From: Halichoerus grypus
Taxonomy: Eukaryota > Chordata > Mammalia > Carnivora > Phocidae
DNA length: 64,000 nucleotides
Direction of reading: 5' to 3'
Assembly: GCF_964656455.1 (NCBI RefSeq)
Contig: NC_135724.1
Span: 13,849,414-13,913,413, forward strand
Shown here: positions 22,421 through 34,015 of the stretch, in pieces
Layout: every line of letters starts with the position of its first letter
Position numbering within the stretch: the stretch's first letter is position 1
Notes under the pieces: generated by a model
Database searches by the model: none
What the model saw: only the letters and a program-made list of their open reading frames with translations
What the model was told of the DNA's origin: nothing
Made by a program: the position numbers and the translations under genes

Positions 22421-23009
22421 GTATTATAACTGCCCAGCATATGGGTGGGTAGTTCTTTGTGGAGTAAAGGCCGTTGTCCTGGTGTGGAGAGGATATGGGA
22501 CAAACAGGCCCATCATTTTGGTTATGACCCAATGTCAAGAAACCCCCAATGGCAGTGCCCCTTCTCTTTTATTCAGTGCTTTCTTTTTCCTCCCCACTGC
22601 TCCTGGACAAGGCTAGTGAGCGCAAGACCAAGAACTCAGAGGGAAGAAAGCATTGCCAGAAATCAGTTACCTGTTGTTGTTGTTGTTGTTTTCCTAAATA
22701 AACTCAATCCATAACAAGAAGGAGATGGGAAAGGAGGAGGAGAAATGAACCAAAGTGACTGTTAGCAGCTCACATTTCCTCTCAACAAATCATGTAATAA
22801 AGCTGCAAGAGGCAGATACTTCATATCAACAGAATCATTATTTCGGGAACTAGGAAACTAGTGATGTTGGTAGAAATGTTGACCAAATCAGTGCCCAGAT
22901 CGGTCCTGAGACCACTTCTAGAAGAAAAAAAAAATCAGTGTTTGCAGGACCTGGGAAAACCTCTCTGGCTCACCCTCTTTCCTATTCCCTTGTTTCATTA
23001 AGTTTTTAC
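22421..23009. other. Unassigned DNA with a TGT microsatellite
   Basis: Contains (TGT)n at 22672-22692 followed by CCTAAATAAACTC, and an A run near 22922-22934. No gene or interspersed repeat recognised. Confidence 0.4.
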
Positions 23010-23795
23010 TATGAAATAGTTTAGATATTGTAAAAAGGTGTACCCACAACCCAGCTTAATAACTAAAACAGAAGAAATAGAGTGAGCCTTTTGCTCATTA
23101 TTACATTCTCCTCTTCCCACCTTTGTACCCCTACTCCGAGAAATAACAATTATTCATGAGTTCGTGTTTATCATTCCCATGTATTTCTTTAAACTTTGCT
23201 ACATATGTATGTATCCCTAGGCAAAATATAGCATTTGCTTCCCATATTTCTTTTAACTTTTAAAAGGATACCAAATGCTTCTTACTCCAACTTGCTTTTT
23301 AGTTTCACATACTGTCCCTGAAACTTACTCATGTTGAACAAGTAACTCAGGCTCATTCATTTCTGCTGTTTAATACTCCTTCGTATGTATATGCCATTTA
23401 TCTAAACTCTAATGATGAATATTTAGGTGGTTTCTAGTCTTTCATTATTAAAAACAATGGTGTTGTATATATTCTCGTACACACTCTTGGGCAAGTTCGT
23501 GTGGGTTTCTCTACAGCTGTGGCCAAAATGGCTGCACAGCATTAACTTCTGCAGATATTGCCCATTTGCTCTTCAAGAGAGCTGTGTCTTCAAGTGCCCC
23601 TGCCTACAGCCTTATCAGTGCGGTAGGACAGACTTAAAGTTTTGTTAATCTGATGGGTTTTAACTTACCTGTCCTTGATTACTAATTTTAGCGTTTTGTG
23701 ATGTGTTTATTGGCCACTGGTGCTGCTTTATGTGAAGCCCGGCATGTTCATATTGTTTGCTCATTTTGCTTTTTAGGTTGTTTGCCTCATTTTTG
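23010..23795 (-). mobile_element. Old L1 fragment, antisense
   Basis: Plus strand: GTGTACCCACAACCCAGCTT, GTATGTATCCCTAGGCAAAA, TAATACTCCTTCGTATGTAT, GGGCAAGTTCGTGTGGGTTT, CTGATTACTA-like CTTGATTACTAATTTTAGCG and TGTTTATTGGCCACTGG. These are antisense landmarks of the end of ORF2 and 3' UTR of old L1ME-type LINEs. Confidence 0.7.
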
Positions 23796-23917
23796 CATGG
23801 ACAAATTTGAACAGAATGAGTATCGTGATCAACCCTAAAAGGTGGAAAGCCATCACCCAGGGGCAGCACTGGGAGAAGAGGCTGGTTTGTCTGCATGGTG
23901 ATGACAGGCCTTTCTTT

Positions 23918-24120
23918 TTTTTTCCTCTCTCTCAAAGATTTTAGTTATTTAATTGAGAGAGAGAGTGTGTGTGTGTGTGTGCGTGCACACCAGCATGGGA
24001 GGAGGGGCAGAGAGAGCGGGGTGTGGGGGTCGGTGGGGGGGGGGCCTTGATCCCAGGACCCTGAGATCGTGACCTGAGCCAAAAGCAGACCCTTAACCCA
24101 CTGAGCCACCCAGACGCCCC
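23918..24120 (-). mobile_element. Carnivore SINE, antisense, with GT run
   Basis: AAAGATTTTAGTTATTTAAT, AGAGAGAGAGTGTGTGTGTG (a GT run in the usual GA-rich part), a G-run at 24034-24044, and head CACTGAGCCACCCAGACGCC. TSDs are GACAGGCCTTTCTTT at 23903-23917 and 24121-24135, identical over 15 bases. Confidence 0.93.
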
Positions 24121-24135
24121 GACAGGCCTTTCTTT

Positions 24136-27100
24136 AGCCCCCAGCACATGGAACTGTAACACGCCCCCACTCCTCCTGGGGCTGAGGGGCCCGGGCACAT
24201 CTCCCAGACCGTTGTATTTTAGGAATGACTCTGGAGAACCAAGTCAGTCTAGCTCCTCCGACGAACCAGTTCAGCGCTCCTGACTAGAAGCATCAAAAAC
24301 CAGCTCTTAGCTCATTTAAACTGCAATGGGATTTATTGAAAGGGTGCCAAGGACACCCATGGACAAGGGTTTCTGAAGCAGGAAGGGTGCCCCAGAGCAT
24401 TTCACAGGACTGGCCTGTTGGAGGCACCTTCCTCAACCCAGACACGGGACACCCCCACTGACTCGGACACTGGGAACTGTAGAGGTGACTGTAACAAGGC
24501 AGGTCTCACTGTTGTAGTGAGAACAAAAGGCCAATTTGAGCGGGTTTGGGAGCAGAATGGAAGGAAAGGAGGTGGAAACAGCTGGGTGTAGAGAATTAGC
24601 TGTAAAGGGAGGCAGAGAAATGAGACTATGCCTAGAGGGGCATGTGGGCTCAATGGGGTTTCTTTTTTAAAGATGGGAAATAGGACAACACATTTGTATG
24701 CTCCTGGGAAGGATTTAGTGCCAAATAGAGAGCAAAGAGTCATGGGAGCAGTTTTGAGTAGTGGGAGGGGATGGGAGACTTTGTACTGGGAGGAAGGACA
24801 GGGGAACCAAGGCAAAGTAAATGAGGACAGAAGCAGAGAGATGAGTAGCTCAAGGGAGGTGGTACCTCGGGAGTTCTTTGCTAAATTCTTCTATTTTCTG
24901 GGTGAATTAAGAAGATCGACTGCCAGTAATTAAGAGCGGGAGCAGGATGTTGAAGGCTTAAGGAGAGAAACATACAACATTAATCAACTTTCAAAGGTTT
25001 TTGTTTTTATTCCTGAATTTTTTATATCCCATGATAAAAACCACATGAAAAAAGAAAAACCCTTAAAATGTTCACTAATGAACAAAAGTGGGATTTCAAT
25101 TACATACATTGTTTTCTCTTTGGAATAAACTGCTAACCCATTAAGAACAGTTTCTCTAGCAAAGAACACCATCAAGTTCTGGAGGATTTCTACAAACCGC
25201 ATTCTGTTTACCTTTCTCCAGAAACGAAAGTGACGGAATCGTTAACATCTGCTTGTCCTAAGTTTAAAGTCCAAGTTGTAATATTTATTCTGACTAACCT
25301 TCAGAGAATGACAAAGGAATCCTTTAGAGCAAAGGGAACATTTTAACCAATGACCACACTCTGTGGCAAGTGCTGCGTTTAAGAGAAAAAGAGAGGAAAC
25401 TAGAAGAATATAATACTGCTCGTTTTGCTCTTCTGGAACAGGACCTGGTCTTTTTATAACAGGAGAATCAGAATAACCTTCCATGGATGTGTACACAGCA
25501 CCCATGATTCTGCCCACCACAGAGCCCGGGATGCCAAGCACCGTGGGTGTTTCAAAACTGTTTTGAAACTTACCGCCCACACTCGCCACCTCCCTGCACT
25601 CGCTGAATTTCAACACTGGCCTGGTGGTGCAATGTGGATATTCCCTGGCAGAAACTCCTTCCCAGAGGCTATAGGATGGAGCAGGCTTCGTCCTAGCAGC
25701 TTCCCCACAACGTGATTTGATAGCATGTGGCGGGCTTATAAATATATTTTATTTGAAAATTTATTTTCAGCACAAAATTTGGCCAGGCCATCCATTTTCT
25801 CTCTGGCTCCTTCCCCCAATGATGCTGCTTGCTACAAATACCAACAGAAGTATGGATTTGACCACCAATGATTTGTTCAATTCCATTTAAAATGATTATT
25901 GACCTTTTCCACCCCCGGCCTGATATCTTTCAGAGCTGATCTAATTTCTGTAGAGATCTGTGCCTGTGGACTCATGTTAATTTGTTAATTGAGTTAGAGT
26001 ACTGCCAGACCCTCAGAAGACCTTCGCTTGTCTGTGTCCCGTGTCTAAGAGTGAAACCCCGGCTGTGATGAAGTTCTATTGGTTGAACACATGAGAGCTG
26101 GTGAATTGCAGCCAGAATGTGACACTGATGCGGTCATTCCAAGGGGGACGCACTGCTGGGTCTCAGAATTGCAGAAAGCACAGGACAGGCCCGGGAGTGG
26201 CAGGATTGGTGACTTCCAAGCGGTGTCCCCTTCTTCTGGAAGCTCTCAAACACACCACGTGATGCTGGGCTGAGGGACATGACTCGGCACTCTGGCTCCA
26301 CTCCTGGGACGCACTCTCCGCCCCCCAGGACTGCGGTTTAAACGCTCTTCTCTGTGACTCAGCTGTCACAACCTCTTCGGGCAAGTTCCACGGCGGGTCT
26401 CGTGGGGCCAGCACTGTCCATCTAAATGCAAAGGCCTTATCAGCCAAGCAGATGGATGGAGCAAATGCCACTTCCCAGGGAAACCAGGAGTTCCCCCTGG
26501 GTCAGCAGGGAAGGGTTTCCTGTGAGGACACCACATGTGAAGTCCTCGGGGATGCAAGGCATTCTGAGGATGTGAGTTAGCACAGCGAAGCTCACCAGGG
26601 CTTCTCTGATTTGCTATAAATAACCCTGCCCTGGCAGCAGATGGGACGAGACCCAAGGAGTAATGAACACTAGGACAAACAAACAGGCCTCCGGGATGCC
26701 GGCCCGGCCACTCCAAACCACGGCTGGCTTGAAGGTGGCGGTGGGCGAAATTGTAGCAACGACACCAGCAATCCTCCCGCACGAAGGGAGGGAAGCTCTC
26801 TAGAAGAATGTGCGCCTAGATCACGTGGATCTAGAGCATTCGCTTAAAGGGCCACAGCTGGGAAGCGGGTTAACTTGCTTGATTGGATGTTTACATATTA
26901 ACCAACAGATCAGGGTTTATACACTGGACACTGTTTAGCAAGCACCCTGCCTGAGAGATAGCGAGAGTCGGGGCACGGCTCCAGTACCCCCCACGGCAGG
27001 CAGAGCTGACAGCGGACAGCCCGGGAGCAGGACGCAAGCCTGGGTTTGGTCTAGCAGTATTAGATACCGTACGACCAACTCCTGTGCAAAATAGACTCTA

Positions 27101-27724
27101 TCACGTTAAGTAAGGGCGGGAGGGGAGTGGGATGAACCTGGAGAGCGAACGTCAGGGAACAAGCGGATATGGAGGCAGAGCTGCTTTGAGCTCTGCTGTC
27201 AGGGTCAGCGCAGTAACGGTGAGTCTGACAGACCACAGCCAAAGGGGATAGGGTGCAGAAAGGGAGACTCTTGCATTATGCTAGGACGACGCCCCCAGCC
27301 CCCAGTAGAAGCAGACTCAAGTCATGTCTGAATAAAAGCATCCTCCTTGTAGGCCCTCAGGATTCTGCCCAATGAAGATCAACCAATGAGTTCAGAATCA
27401 AAGAACATGAAATCTACAAGCAAACAGGCCACCATGAGTGAGAATCAGCCCAAACTATGAACCCCAGAATTAAACCTCCGTCCTTTAGGTAATGAAATTA
27501 TCAGACACAAATATATATAAAATAACCACGTATCCAATGTATAAAGTCTGAAAAAAAGAAAGATCATAAAAATAGGCAAGCAATAAGAGACCATAAAAAT
27601 GACCAGAAAGGTTTTGAAAAAAAAATTTTTTTAAGTCAATGCAAAAAATGAAAAATAGAATTGTGAAAGGTAAAAACAATGTACCTTGATGAGAGGATGA
27701 GACAGCCAATAGACATAGCTGGGA
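24136..27724. other. Long repeat-poor unassigned stretch
   Basis: No SINE, LTR or recent LINE recognised over about 3.6 kb, the first large repeat-poor interval. 24540-24960 is purine-rich and could be a very old LINE. 26000-26800 is GC-richer with scattered CpG and open frames of 100-138 codons (minus 26366-26782, 26163-26471) without recognisable domains. 27600-27660 is A-rich. Conserved regulatory DNA is possible but cannot be shown here. Confidence 0.4.
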
Positions 27725-28150
27725 GGTCACTTTATTCCTTGAACAAGTATGTATTTAATATTCACCACGAGTCAACTACCATTCTAGGCTGGGAGAATAC
27801 AGCGATAGACAGAACAGACAAAAGTCCCCGCCCACACATAGGTTACAAAATAGATCATAACAAGTAAGTAAAATACAGAGCATAGTATCTGGAAAACGTA
27901 AGTCAGGGAGGGAGGATAGAGAGCACTGGGGGTGAGGAGGGCTGTGTTTTAGATAGGAAGGACAGAAAAACAGCTCACCGAGAAGTGGACAGGTGGGTAA
28001 AGGTTTGAAAGAGATGAAGGAACAACCCAGGAGCATACTGGGGGGGAAAGGCACTGTGGGCCATGGAACAAGTACAGTGGCCTAGAAGTAGGGATCCGCT
28101 TGATTTATGTGACCTCCTGACAGAGGTCAGTGTGGGTGGAAAAGTGGGGT
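27725..28150 (-). mobile_element. L2 LINE, antisense
   Basis: Plus strand: AACAAGTATGTATTTAATAT, ACTACCATTCTAGGCTGGGA, GAATACAGCGATAGACAGAA, then CAGGGAGGGAGGATAGAGAG, GTGTTTTAGATAGGAAGGAC and GGTAAAGGTTTGAAAGAGAT. This is the antisense order of the last 400 bases of L2 (tail, variable part, then upstream). Confidence 0.75.
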
Positions 28151-28489
28151 GGGGGGTTCTGAGAGGTAGTGGGACGCAGGTCCTGGGAGTTTTGCAGAGT
28201 AAGAGAGGATGCACCAGGCTGCAATCACACTTTAAAGGCCCATATGAAGTTAGTGGTTGTGACTTTAAATTTGAATTTAGCTGTAAAATGCGGCTTGCAA
28301 GCAATCCCTGAAACCATCCCGGCATGTCTGGTGTTTCTTCTCCTGTGTCTGGAGTCCTCTTCTCCTCCTTGTCCATCTTTGGTGTTTTCCCTCACCCCTT
28401 CTGTCGGATTTATTTGCACCCCCATCCCTGTTCCGACGTTCCTCCGTACTAGAGAGAGCCGACATTGTATCATGGTCACTGTTTTCTGC
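28151..28489. other. Unassigned DNA
   Basis: No repeat or gene recognised. Overlapping frames on both strands (plus 28169-28495, minus 28277-28621 and 28225-28479) are moderate in length with no family resemblance. Confidence 0.3.
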
Positions 28490-28562
28490 CTTTAACCGGG
28501 AACTCTTTAAGGGCCATGAGGAGCCATCATCAATAAATGCAATGCTCAATAAATTGAACTGC
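28490..28562 (+). mobile_element. Possible L2 3' end, sense
   Basis: AACTCTTTAAGGGCCATGAG, CATCATCAATAAATGCAATG and CTCAATAAATTGAACTG resemble the L2 terminus. Short and divergent, but the ordered match near the CAATAAAT ending is typical. Confidence 0.5.
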
Positions 28563-28566
28563 CCTC

Positions 28567-28606
28567 GCACCCGCTTCGGCAGCACATACACTGGATTGAA
28601 CCGCGC
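28567..28606 (+). pseudogene. RNU6: 3'-truncated U6 snRNA retropseudogene stub
   Basis: CCGCTTCGGCAGCACATACA followed by CTGGATTGAACCGCG matches the 5' end of U6 snRNA, including the CGCTTCGGCAGCACATA 5' stem-loop segment that is nearly invariant in U6. Only about the first 40 bases of about 107 remain: the ACAGAGA box, the U4-pairing region and the 3' end are missing. U6 is a catalytic spliceosome RNA. This stub cannot act as one, and I see no upstream PSE/TATA arrangement. Confidence 0.8.
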
Positions 28607-28611
28607 TCCGT

Positions 28612-28929
28612 AAAATCCCACCAGGTTATTGCAGGAAAGGGCTAAATGGTGTCTGTTTGCAAGAAGACTCTTTTGGCGCCCTTACCAGATTTGATTTGTC
28701 TTTAATTTAAGCACACTGCTGAATGTGCAATCAATATTTTAGTAATTACATACAAATAGTTCTCGTTATAAATCAAAGTTGTTATTACTGCCTTAAGCTT
28801 TGGCTTTGGTAACAAGTCTTTTCTTGGAGACCATGCTGTTCTCCTGGGGTCAGCTGCCTGGGTTGGCTCCCATGCCATTCCCCTCCAGAGCTGCACGCTG
28901 GGGTTAACTGGTTAAGGAGGCCGGACCCT
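28612..28929. other. Unassigned DNA
   Basis: No repeat or gene recognised between the U6 stub and the SINE at 28930. It is AT-rich in the middle. Confidence 0.3.
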
Positions 28930-29131
28930 GGGACGCCTGGGTGGCTCAGTTGGTTAAGCGTCTGACTCTTGATTTCGGCTCAGGTCATGATCTCAGGGTC
29001 CTGGGATCGAGCCCCACATGCGGCTCCGTGCTCAATGAGGAGTCAGCTTGTCCTCTCCCTGCCCCTCCCCCACTCTTTCGCGAGTGCTCTTTCTCTCTCA
29101 AATAATTTTTAAAGATTTTATTTAATTTTAA
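28930..29131 (+). mobile_element. Carnivore SINE, sense
   Basis: GGGACGCCTGGGTGGCTCAG head, GGGATCGAGCCCCACATGCG, CT-rich part and AATAATTTTTAAAGATTTTA tail. The likely TSDs are diverged: AAGGAGGCCGGACCCT (28914-28929) and AAGAAGGACGGATCCT (29132-29148). Confidence 0.9.
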
Positions 29132-29149
29132 AAAGAAGGACGGATCCTA

Positions 29150-32100
29150 CTTTCCTGACACAGCTGGAGTGCATCTTAAGTACCTGGCTCACCAATGAGA
29201 AGATCAGGCCTCTGCTCCTAAATGCAGGATTCTAGCCAGAAGGCCACCATGACCTCTTGCACAAAACTGTCCGAGGAATTACTGAGGCCTAAGAGCACTC
29301 AACCTGAAGAAAGCTCTGGAACACAAGCTGTAAGGCAGGGTTGTCCCATCTTGATGTCCTCCTGTCACTGTCCCCTGGTGGCTCATCAGTCCCCCTGCTG
29401 CCTGCAGGGAAGGGCACTTATGGGAGTAGGGGCTACCCCCCCACCCCACCCCGGGCAAGGCAGCTCCTGTGTGGCACTCAGCTCTCTAGGGAAGCAGCTC
29501 TAAGCAGCCGGGGGACAGGCACACGGGCCAGGTAAGGGACACCTGGGTTGGCACCCACGCCAATCAATTCACACTCCCAGGAGATTCAAACTAAAACAAG
29601 ATGGCTTAGCCAGCAAAGATGAAGGGAAGCACAAAATCCACCTATTTTTTTTCTTCTTTTCCCACGAGGCACTGGGCTTAGTTACAAACCAAGACAAAAG
29701 GGTTTTTTAGAGAGTGGTGTCCTAGGATGAGGAAATCCATAGGTAGCCCAACATTTTCACTACCAAATGGCTCAGCTTTATCTAAACTTGTTCAAAGCAT
29801 GACATATGTAGTTTTCCATCTTCTCCAAGGGATCCTGTCTCTGAGTTCTCTGGCATCTCCTTCCAGAGTCTCCACGGCCCGTACCCCCACACAGGGTTAG
29901 AACAGAACTCTACTACTTAGCCCCAAGTCACCATAATCGCCCACATTTCTGGCCATAGCGATTTCAACTCCCTAAACATGTCCCAGGTGGGAAGAAAATC
30001 CAGATGTAATCATGAACAAGAGTAGGAAACCTTACTTCAGCGGCCGGCCCCCCAGAAGCTGACCCATTCCTTCAATTTTTAATGAGAGAGAGCTGTCATC
30101 TGAACTGACAGCTGAATCAACACCAGCCACACACATAAGGGTTTGATGTGACTTCTTATAATCAAAAGGGAAAATACTGCCCACCTCTCCATTTCATCTC
30201 AGCATCGCGTCTGCTATTATTGTCCACAAAGTCTTTGTTTCCAGCCCAGCACAGACATTGTAAGAGGGCTCACTAACTAGTCTTTTTAAAAGACAAATCA
30301 GTGGGTCCAAAGCTCTGCTGTATGCCTCCCTTCTTGTTCAAAGCGACACTTATGTCCCTCTCTGGTGAACTGGACCCATGGAAACCCCACTGGACTTGCT
30401 TTCCCCTTCCCCACCCCCCCCGAAACACACCCACTCCTCACATAGGTCCCCATGAGACACCTGCATATTCTCCTCCCTTCTTGACTTTTGTTCAAAATAA
30501 ATTAAAAACCCAAAACAAAGATTCTAATAAGCGATTAAAACAAATACCTAATTTACCAAAAGAACGAGTCACTTACCCCCTGGAGGTATGAATAGCTCAC
30601 GCCTTCTGCTAAATCAGGGCACTGAATTAAAAAAAAAAAAAAATGTGTAAAATATATACTTAAGCCTTACCTCCGACAGATGACTAATGGGTGTTAGGCT
30701 GTGTTTTGTTTCTTGTTCAATTCACAGAGATAATTATTTACTCAATAAAATTTAAACAGTTATCATAGCATAATTGGAAGCTGAGAGTAGTCTTTTCCTC
30801 TCCCCGCCCCTTCCCAGCTGCAGCCGACATAGTCATGCAGTAGACAACATGATTATTAGTTTGCTTCTGTAGCTTTGTGACAATTTATGGGGCAGAGGGA
30901 GGGGGATCCACAGGCCTCATCCTCTTTAACAGCCCTCCTGAAACAGCCCCTTGTAAATTCTTGCCTGACCCGAACCGTCACCCTCTTATTTCTAACTGAT
31001 TTATTTTCTCCACTCCTCAGGGAAGGGGGCTGTTATTCAAGCTTACTATTTGGCAAGGGGGACCGGCGAGCTAGAAGTTCTCTGCTTTTCATTTACGAGC
31101 TTTTCAGGGCTAAGAGGAGTTTGAACCATCCAAGAGAACTACTGGGCATCTGTCCAGCGGTCTGAGGGTAACCTGGGCACTAAATGGGTTTCAAGATTAG
31201 GAAACATTAGGAATAGATGGGACCTGGGTGATCACAGGGGACACCTGCCCATCCTGCAGGCGAGCTAACTAGAGTCCAGTGTTGCTGCAGCTGAGAGCTA
31301 GTTTGTAGTTAATAGCTCGTTAGTAGAAGAGCTGGGTCTAGGTCTAGATCAGGTCATGATCGCTGCCTCCCCCCACTCCCACACTGCGGAGGCTCCTACC
31401 CTTCTCCCCATCCTGCAGTATGGCAGTTTCTTGGGGTCTCTTCTGACTTTTGAAAGGTACCGTCCTTCTGCAGGGACTGACTTTCTATAGCATTCTGGGA
31501 AATGTGATGCCTGGGAAGGGTGGGGAGGGAAGAGGAATTAACCTCCATTTAGAATATATCCCCCCAGACCACTCTGATGTATCAAAATACGGTTCAGGAA
31601 CCATGAAAATAAAGCCTATGTTTGGTGCACCTCTAAAGAATACAAAATGGCCCTTCTTAGAACCTATTTTAAGGCAGCAACCTTTCAGCCACGTTCTGTG
31701 CTTCTGTGTGGCTCCTTCCACTCAGGGGATAGGCCGTGGAGGCTACCAGGAAGGAGATGTGAGCAGTCCCAAGATTTCAATCTATCTGGGCCAGCCAGCC
31801 CTTTGTGCAACATGAGTATATAACTACTGCCTTTCTTGGAAACCTAGAGCCAAAGGCCTCAACGCCTTTTCTCCCCACTCACAAGGGCCTTCCTCCATCT
31901 GCATTTTATTGCTACAGAGATCGAAAGGCTGCCATGCCAGTCTGCAGAAATTCCTTGGCTCAGCAGCGCCTCTGAGTCATCCTTAGATAAGAGGAGCAAA
32001 GAGACAGAGGAGCAGGACACAAGGGGGCTTTGTCGGAGGGAAGAAGGGAGAGGGAAATGCGGCACGCCAGAGGGCGAGAGGGAGTAAAGATGCTTCTGGC

Positions 32101-33087
32101 AGATATTCTGTCCTCCTTTTCATTTGCTTCTGTTAATCCTTCCATTCCTGAGGTTTTCAGATCCCAGCCCCTGCCAGCTAGGAGCGCAAGGAGATTGTGC
32201 TGTGCTCTGCCTGGAACCTACCAGAGCTCTGGAAATGGCCTTTCCAGTCCACCCCCGGGGAATAAACAAGGCCATGGAGATTTAAAGCATCAGTAGAGAG
32301 GACACTTCTTTATTGGAAAAGGTCTTTTCCTTTTCCAAAGGGGATAAAAGATTACAGACAGACTGGTTCTTTAAATTTATGAAAATATACAACGTAGGTT
32401 GCTAATGCTTTTCTATTATTTTCAGTGATAATTGTAAATTAAGGAAAAGGCAAGAAGGCTTGAGGTTTTTTCTCCCTGAAAACGAACTATGGATTGTGTC
32501 CAGGAGCTCTCAAAAAATAGTAAATAATTCCTTGAAAAATATATCAAACAAGAGAAAGAGAAATACTTTTGTATTATCCTCTGAGCTGCTAATTGTTAAA
32601 GCAGGTTTCTCGGGCAAAATGCCCTGATTCACTGTATCCTCACAACCGGGGACCATACAAGTGAGGGAAAGTGCCTGTCAGAGATCTGTTTAGCCCAGGT
32701 GTAAGGGAAGAGATTGTTCCCCCACCCCCCACAGTCCTTCCAGCACTTACGACCAACAACAAAGGATCTCATGTTTTACATTTCTATGACCATATTTCTG
32801 GCACCCAGGGGCCCACAGTTGCACCCACCTCTCAGGCCATTTGCTGGGCCCCAGAGCTCACGGAGCTGCTGTGGGCTTTCGGCTTCCACGCACAGCACAC
32901 CGCTGAGGGGGTGACTGCCCCCTGCAAGCCACAACCTAGCTGCTAAGTGCTTCCTCCCATAGCCGCTCTGTGAGCAAAACTGCCTCAGGTTCATCCTCTG
33001 CAGTGTGAGGCTATTTCTACCTTCCTTGGATTTCCTCTCTCCTGAGAGCAGAGCCTGAGTAAAGAATGGGGAGATTGATCCCTTGGA
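29150..33087. other. Long repeat-poor unassigned stretch
   Basis: About 3.9 kb with no confidently recognised interspersed repeat, the longest such interval in the window. 30050-30270 and 30800-30890 are AT-rich, non-repetitive segments of the type often conserved. 30629-30644 is an A run. The best open frames are 121 codons or fewer (31450-31815, plus) with no recognisable domain. No RNA gene seen. Confidence 0.4.
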
Positions 33088-33506
33088 CAGCATATTCATT
33101 TCCCAGGGCTGCTGAAAGAAAGGACCACAAACTGATGGCTTACAGTAACAGAAATGTATTTTCTCAGTTTCAGAGGCCGGAAGTCCAAATCAAGCTGTTG
33201 GCAGGACGGCGCTCCCTCTGAAGGTTCCAGGGGAGAATCCTTCTGTGCCTCTTCCTGGCTTCTGGTGGTTGCTCCCAACCCGTGGCAATTTCCAGCTTGT
33301 AACTCATTGCTTGCAATCTCGGCTTCTGTACTCACATGGCCTTCTTCTGTGTGTCTCTGTGCACCCTCTTCTGTCTCTCCTAAGGACACTCTCATTGGAT
33401 TTAGGGCCCACCTGAACCCTGTACTTTCTCACCTCAATCCTTATCTTAATTACATTCTGATGTCCCAAGTGGACATGAAATTTTAGGGAAACATTATTCA
33501 ACCCAG
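33088..33506 (-). mobile_element. MLT1-type solo LTR, antisense
   Basis: Plus: GCATATTCATTTCCCAGGGC, GAAATGTATTTTCTCAGTTT, CAGAGGCCGGAAGTCCAAAT, TTGGATTTAGGGCCCACCTG, and end AACATTATTCAACCCAG. Same order and strand as the copy at 18064. No internal retroviral sequence is present. Confidence 0.85.
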
Positions 33507-33824
33507 CTCAGGGCTCTAGGCTCCTTTCAGGTTCTTTCTTAGTTCTGGAATTACCTAACGTTGACATTGGGGGAGTGGATGCCATGGGAGGGAATAAGCT
33601 GGTGTTCAAAATACCTCCCTTGCCACTTGCTATTATGGCTGAGTTTCCCCATGAACAATATCTAAGCCATTTGACCCAGTCTTCAAGACTCAATCCTCTG
33701 AGAAATGGCAAATATCTCCGAGAGATCATTTCTCAAGCTGTGATTCTTGGGGGTGGGGAGAGGGGTGGGGAACATTAGAATCATCTGGCTGGTGGGGGTG
33801 TCTTACAAAGAACACCTGCTCCAT
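33507..33824. other. Unassigned DNA
   Basis: No gene or repeat recognised. 33740-33800 (TTGGGGGTGGGGAGAGGGGT) is G-rich, and AGAATCATCTGGCTGG is weakly MER-like. Confidence 0.3.
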
Positions 33825-34002
33825 GGGACGCCTGGGTGGTTCAGTTGGTTAAGTGCCTTCGGCTCAGGTCATGATTCCAGGGTCCTGGGATCGAGCTCTG
33901 CATCGGGCTCCTTGCTTAGTGACGAGCCTGCTTCTCCCTCTCACTGCCTACTTGTGCTCTCTCTCTCTGTGTCAAATAAATAAATAAAATCCTTAAAAAA
34001 AA
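33825..34002 (+). mobile_element. Carnivore SINE, sense
   Basis: GGGACGCCTGGGTGGTTCAG head, a small deletion after TTAAGTGCC, GGGATCGAGCTCTGCATCGG, and the tail AAATAAATAAATAAAATCC plus A run. TSDs are AACACCTGCTCC at 33811-33822 and 34004-34015. Confidence 0.93.
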
Positions 34003-34015
34003 AAACACCTGCTCC

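Noticed and set aside
26163..26782. Overlapping minus-strand ORFs (102 and 138 codons)
   Set aside because: No domains, with moderate GC and many frames open. No splice or start context supporting a gene.
28567..28606. Working U6 gene
   Set aside because: Only about 40 of 107 bases remain, with no upstream promoter elements seen and no terminator T run.
33154..33486. 110-codon plus-strand ORF
   Set aside because: Lies entirely in an antisense MLT1 LTR.
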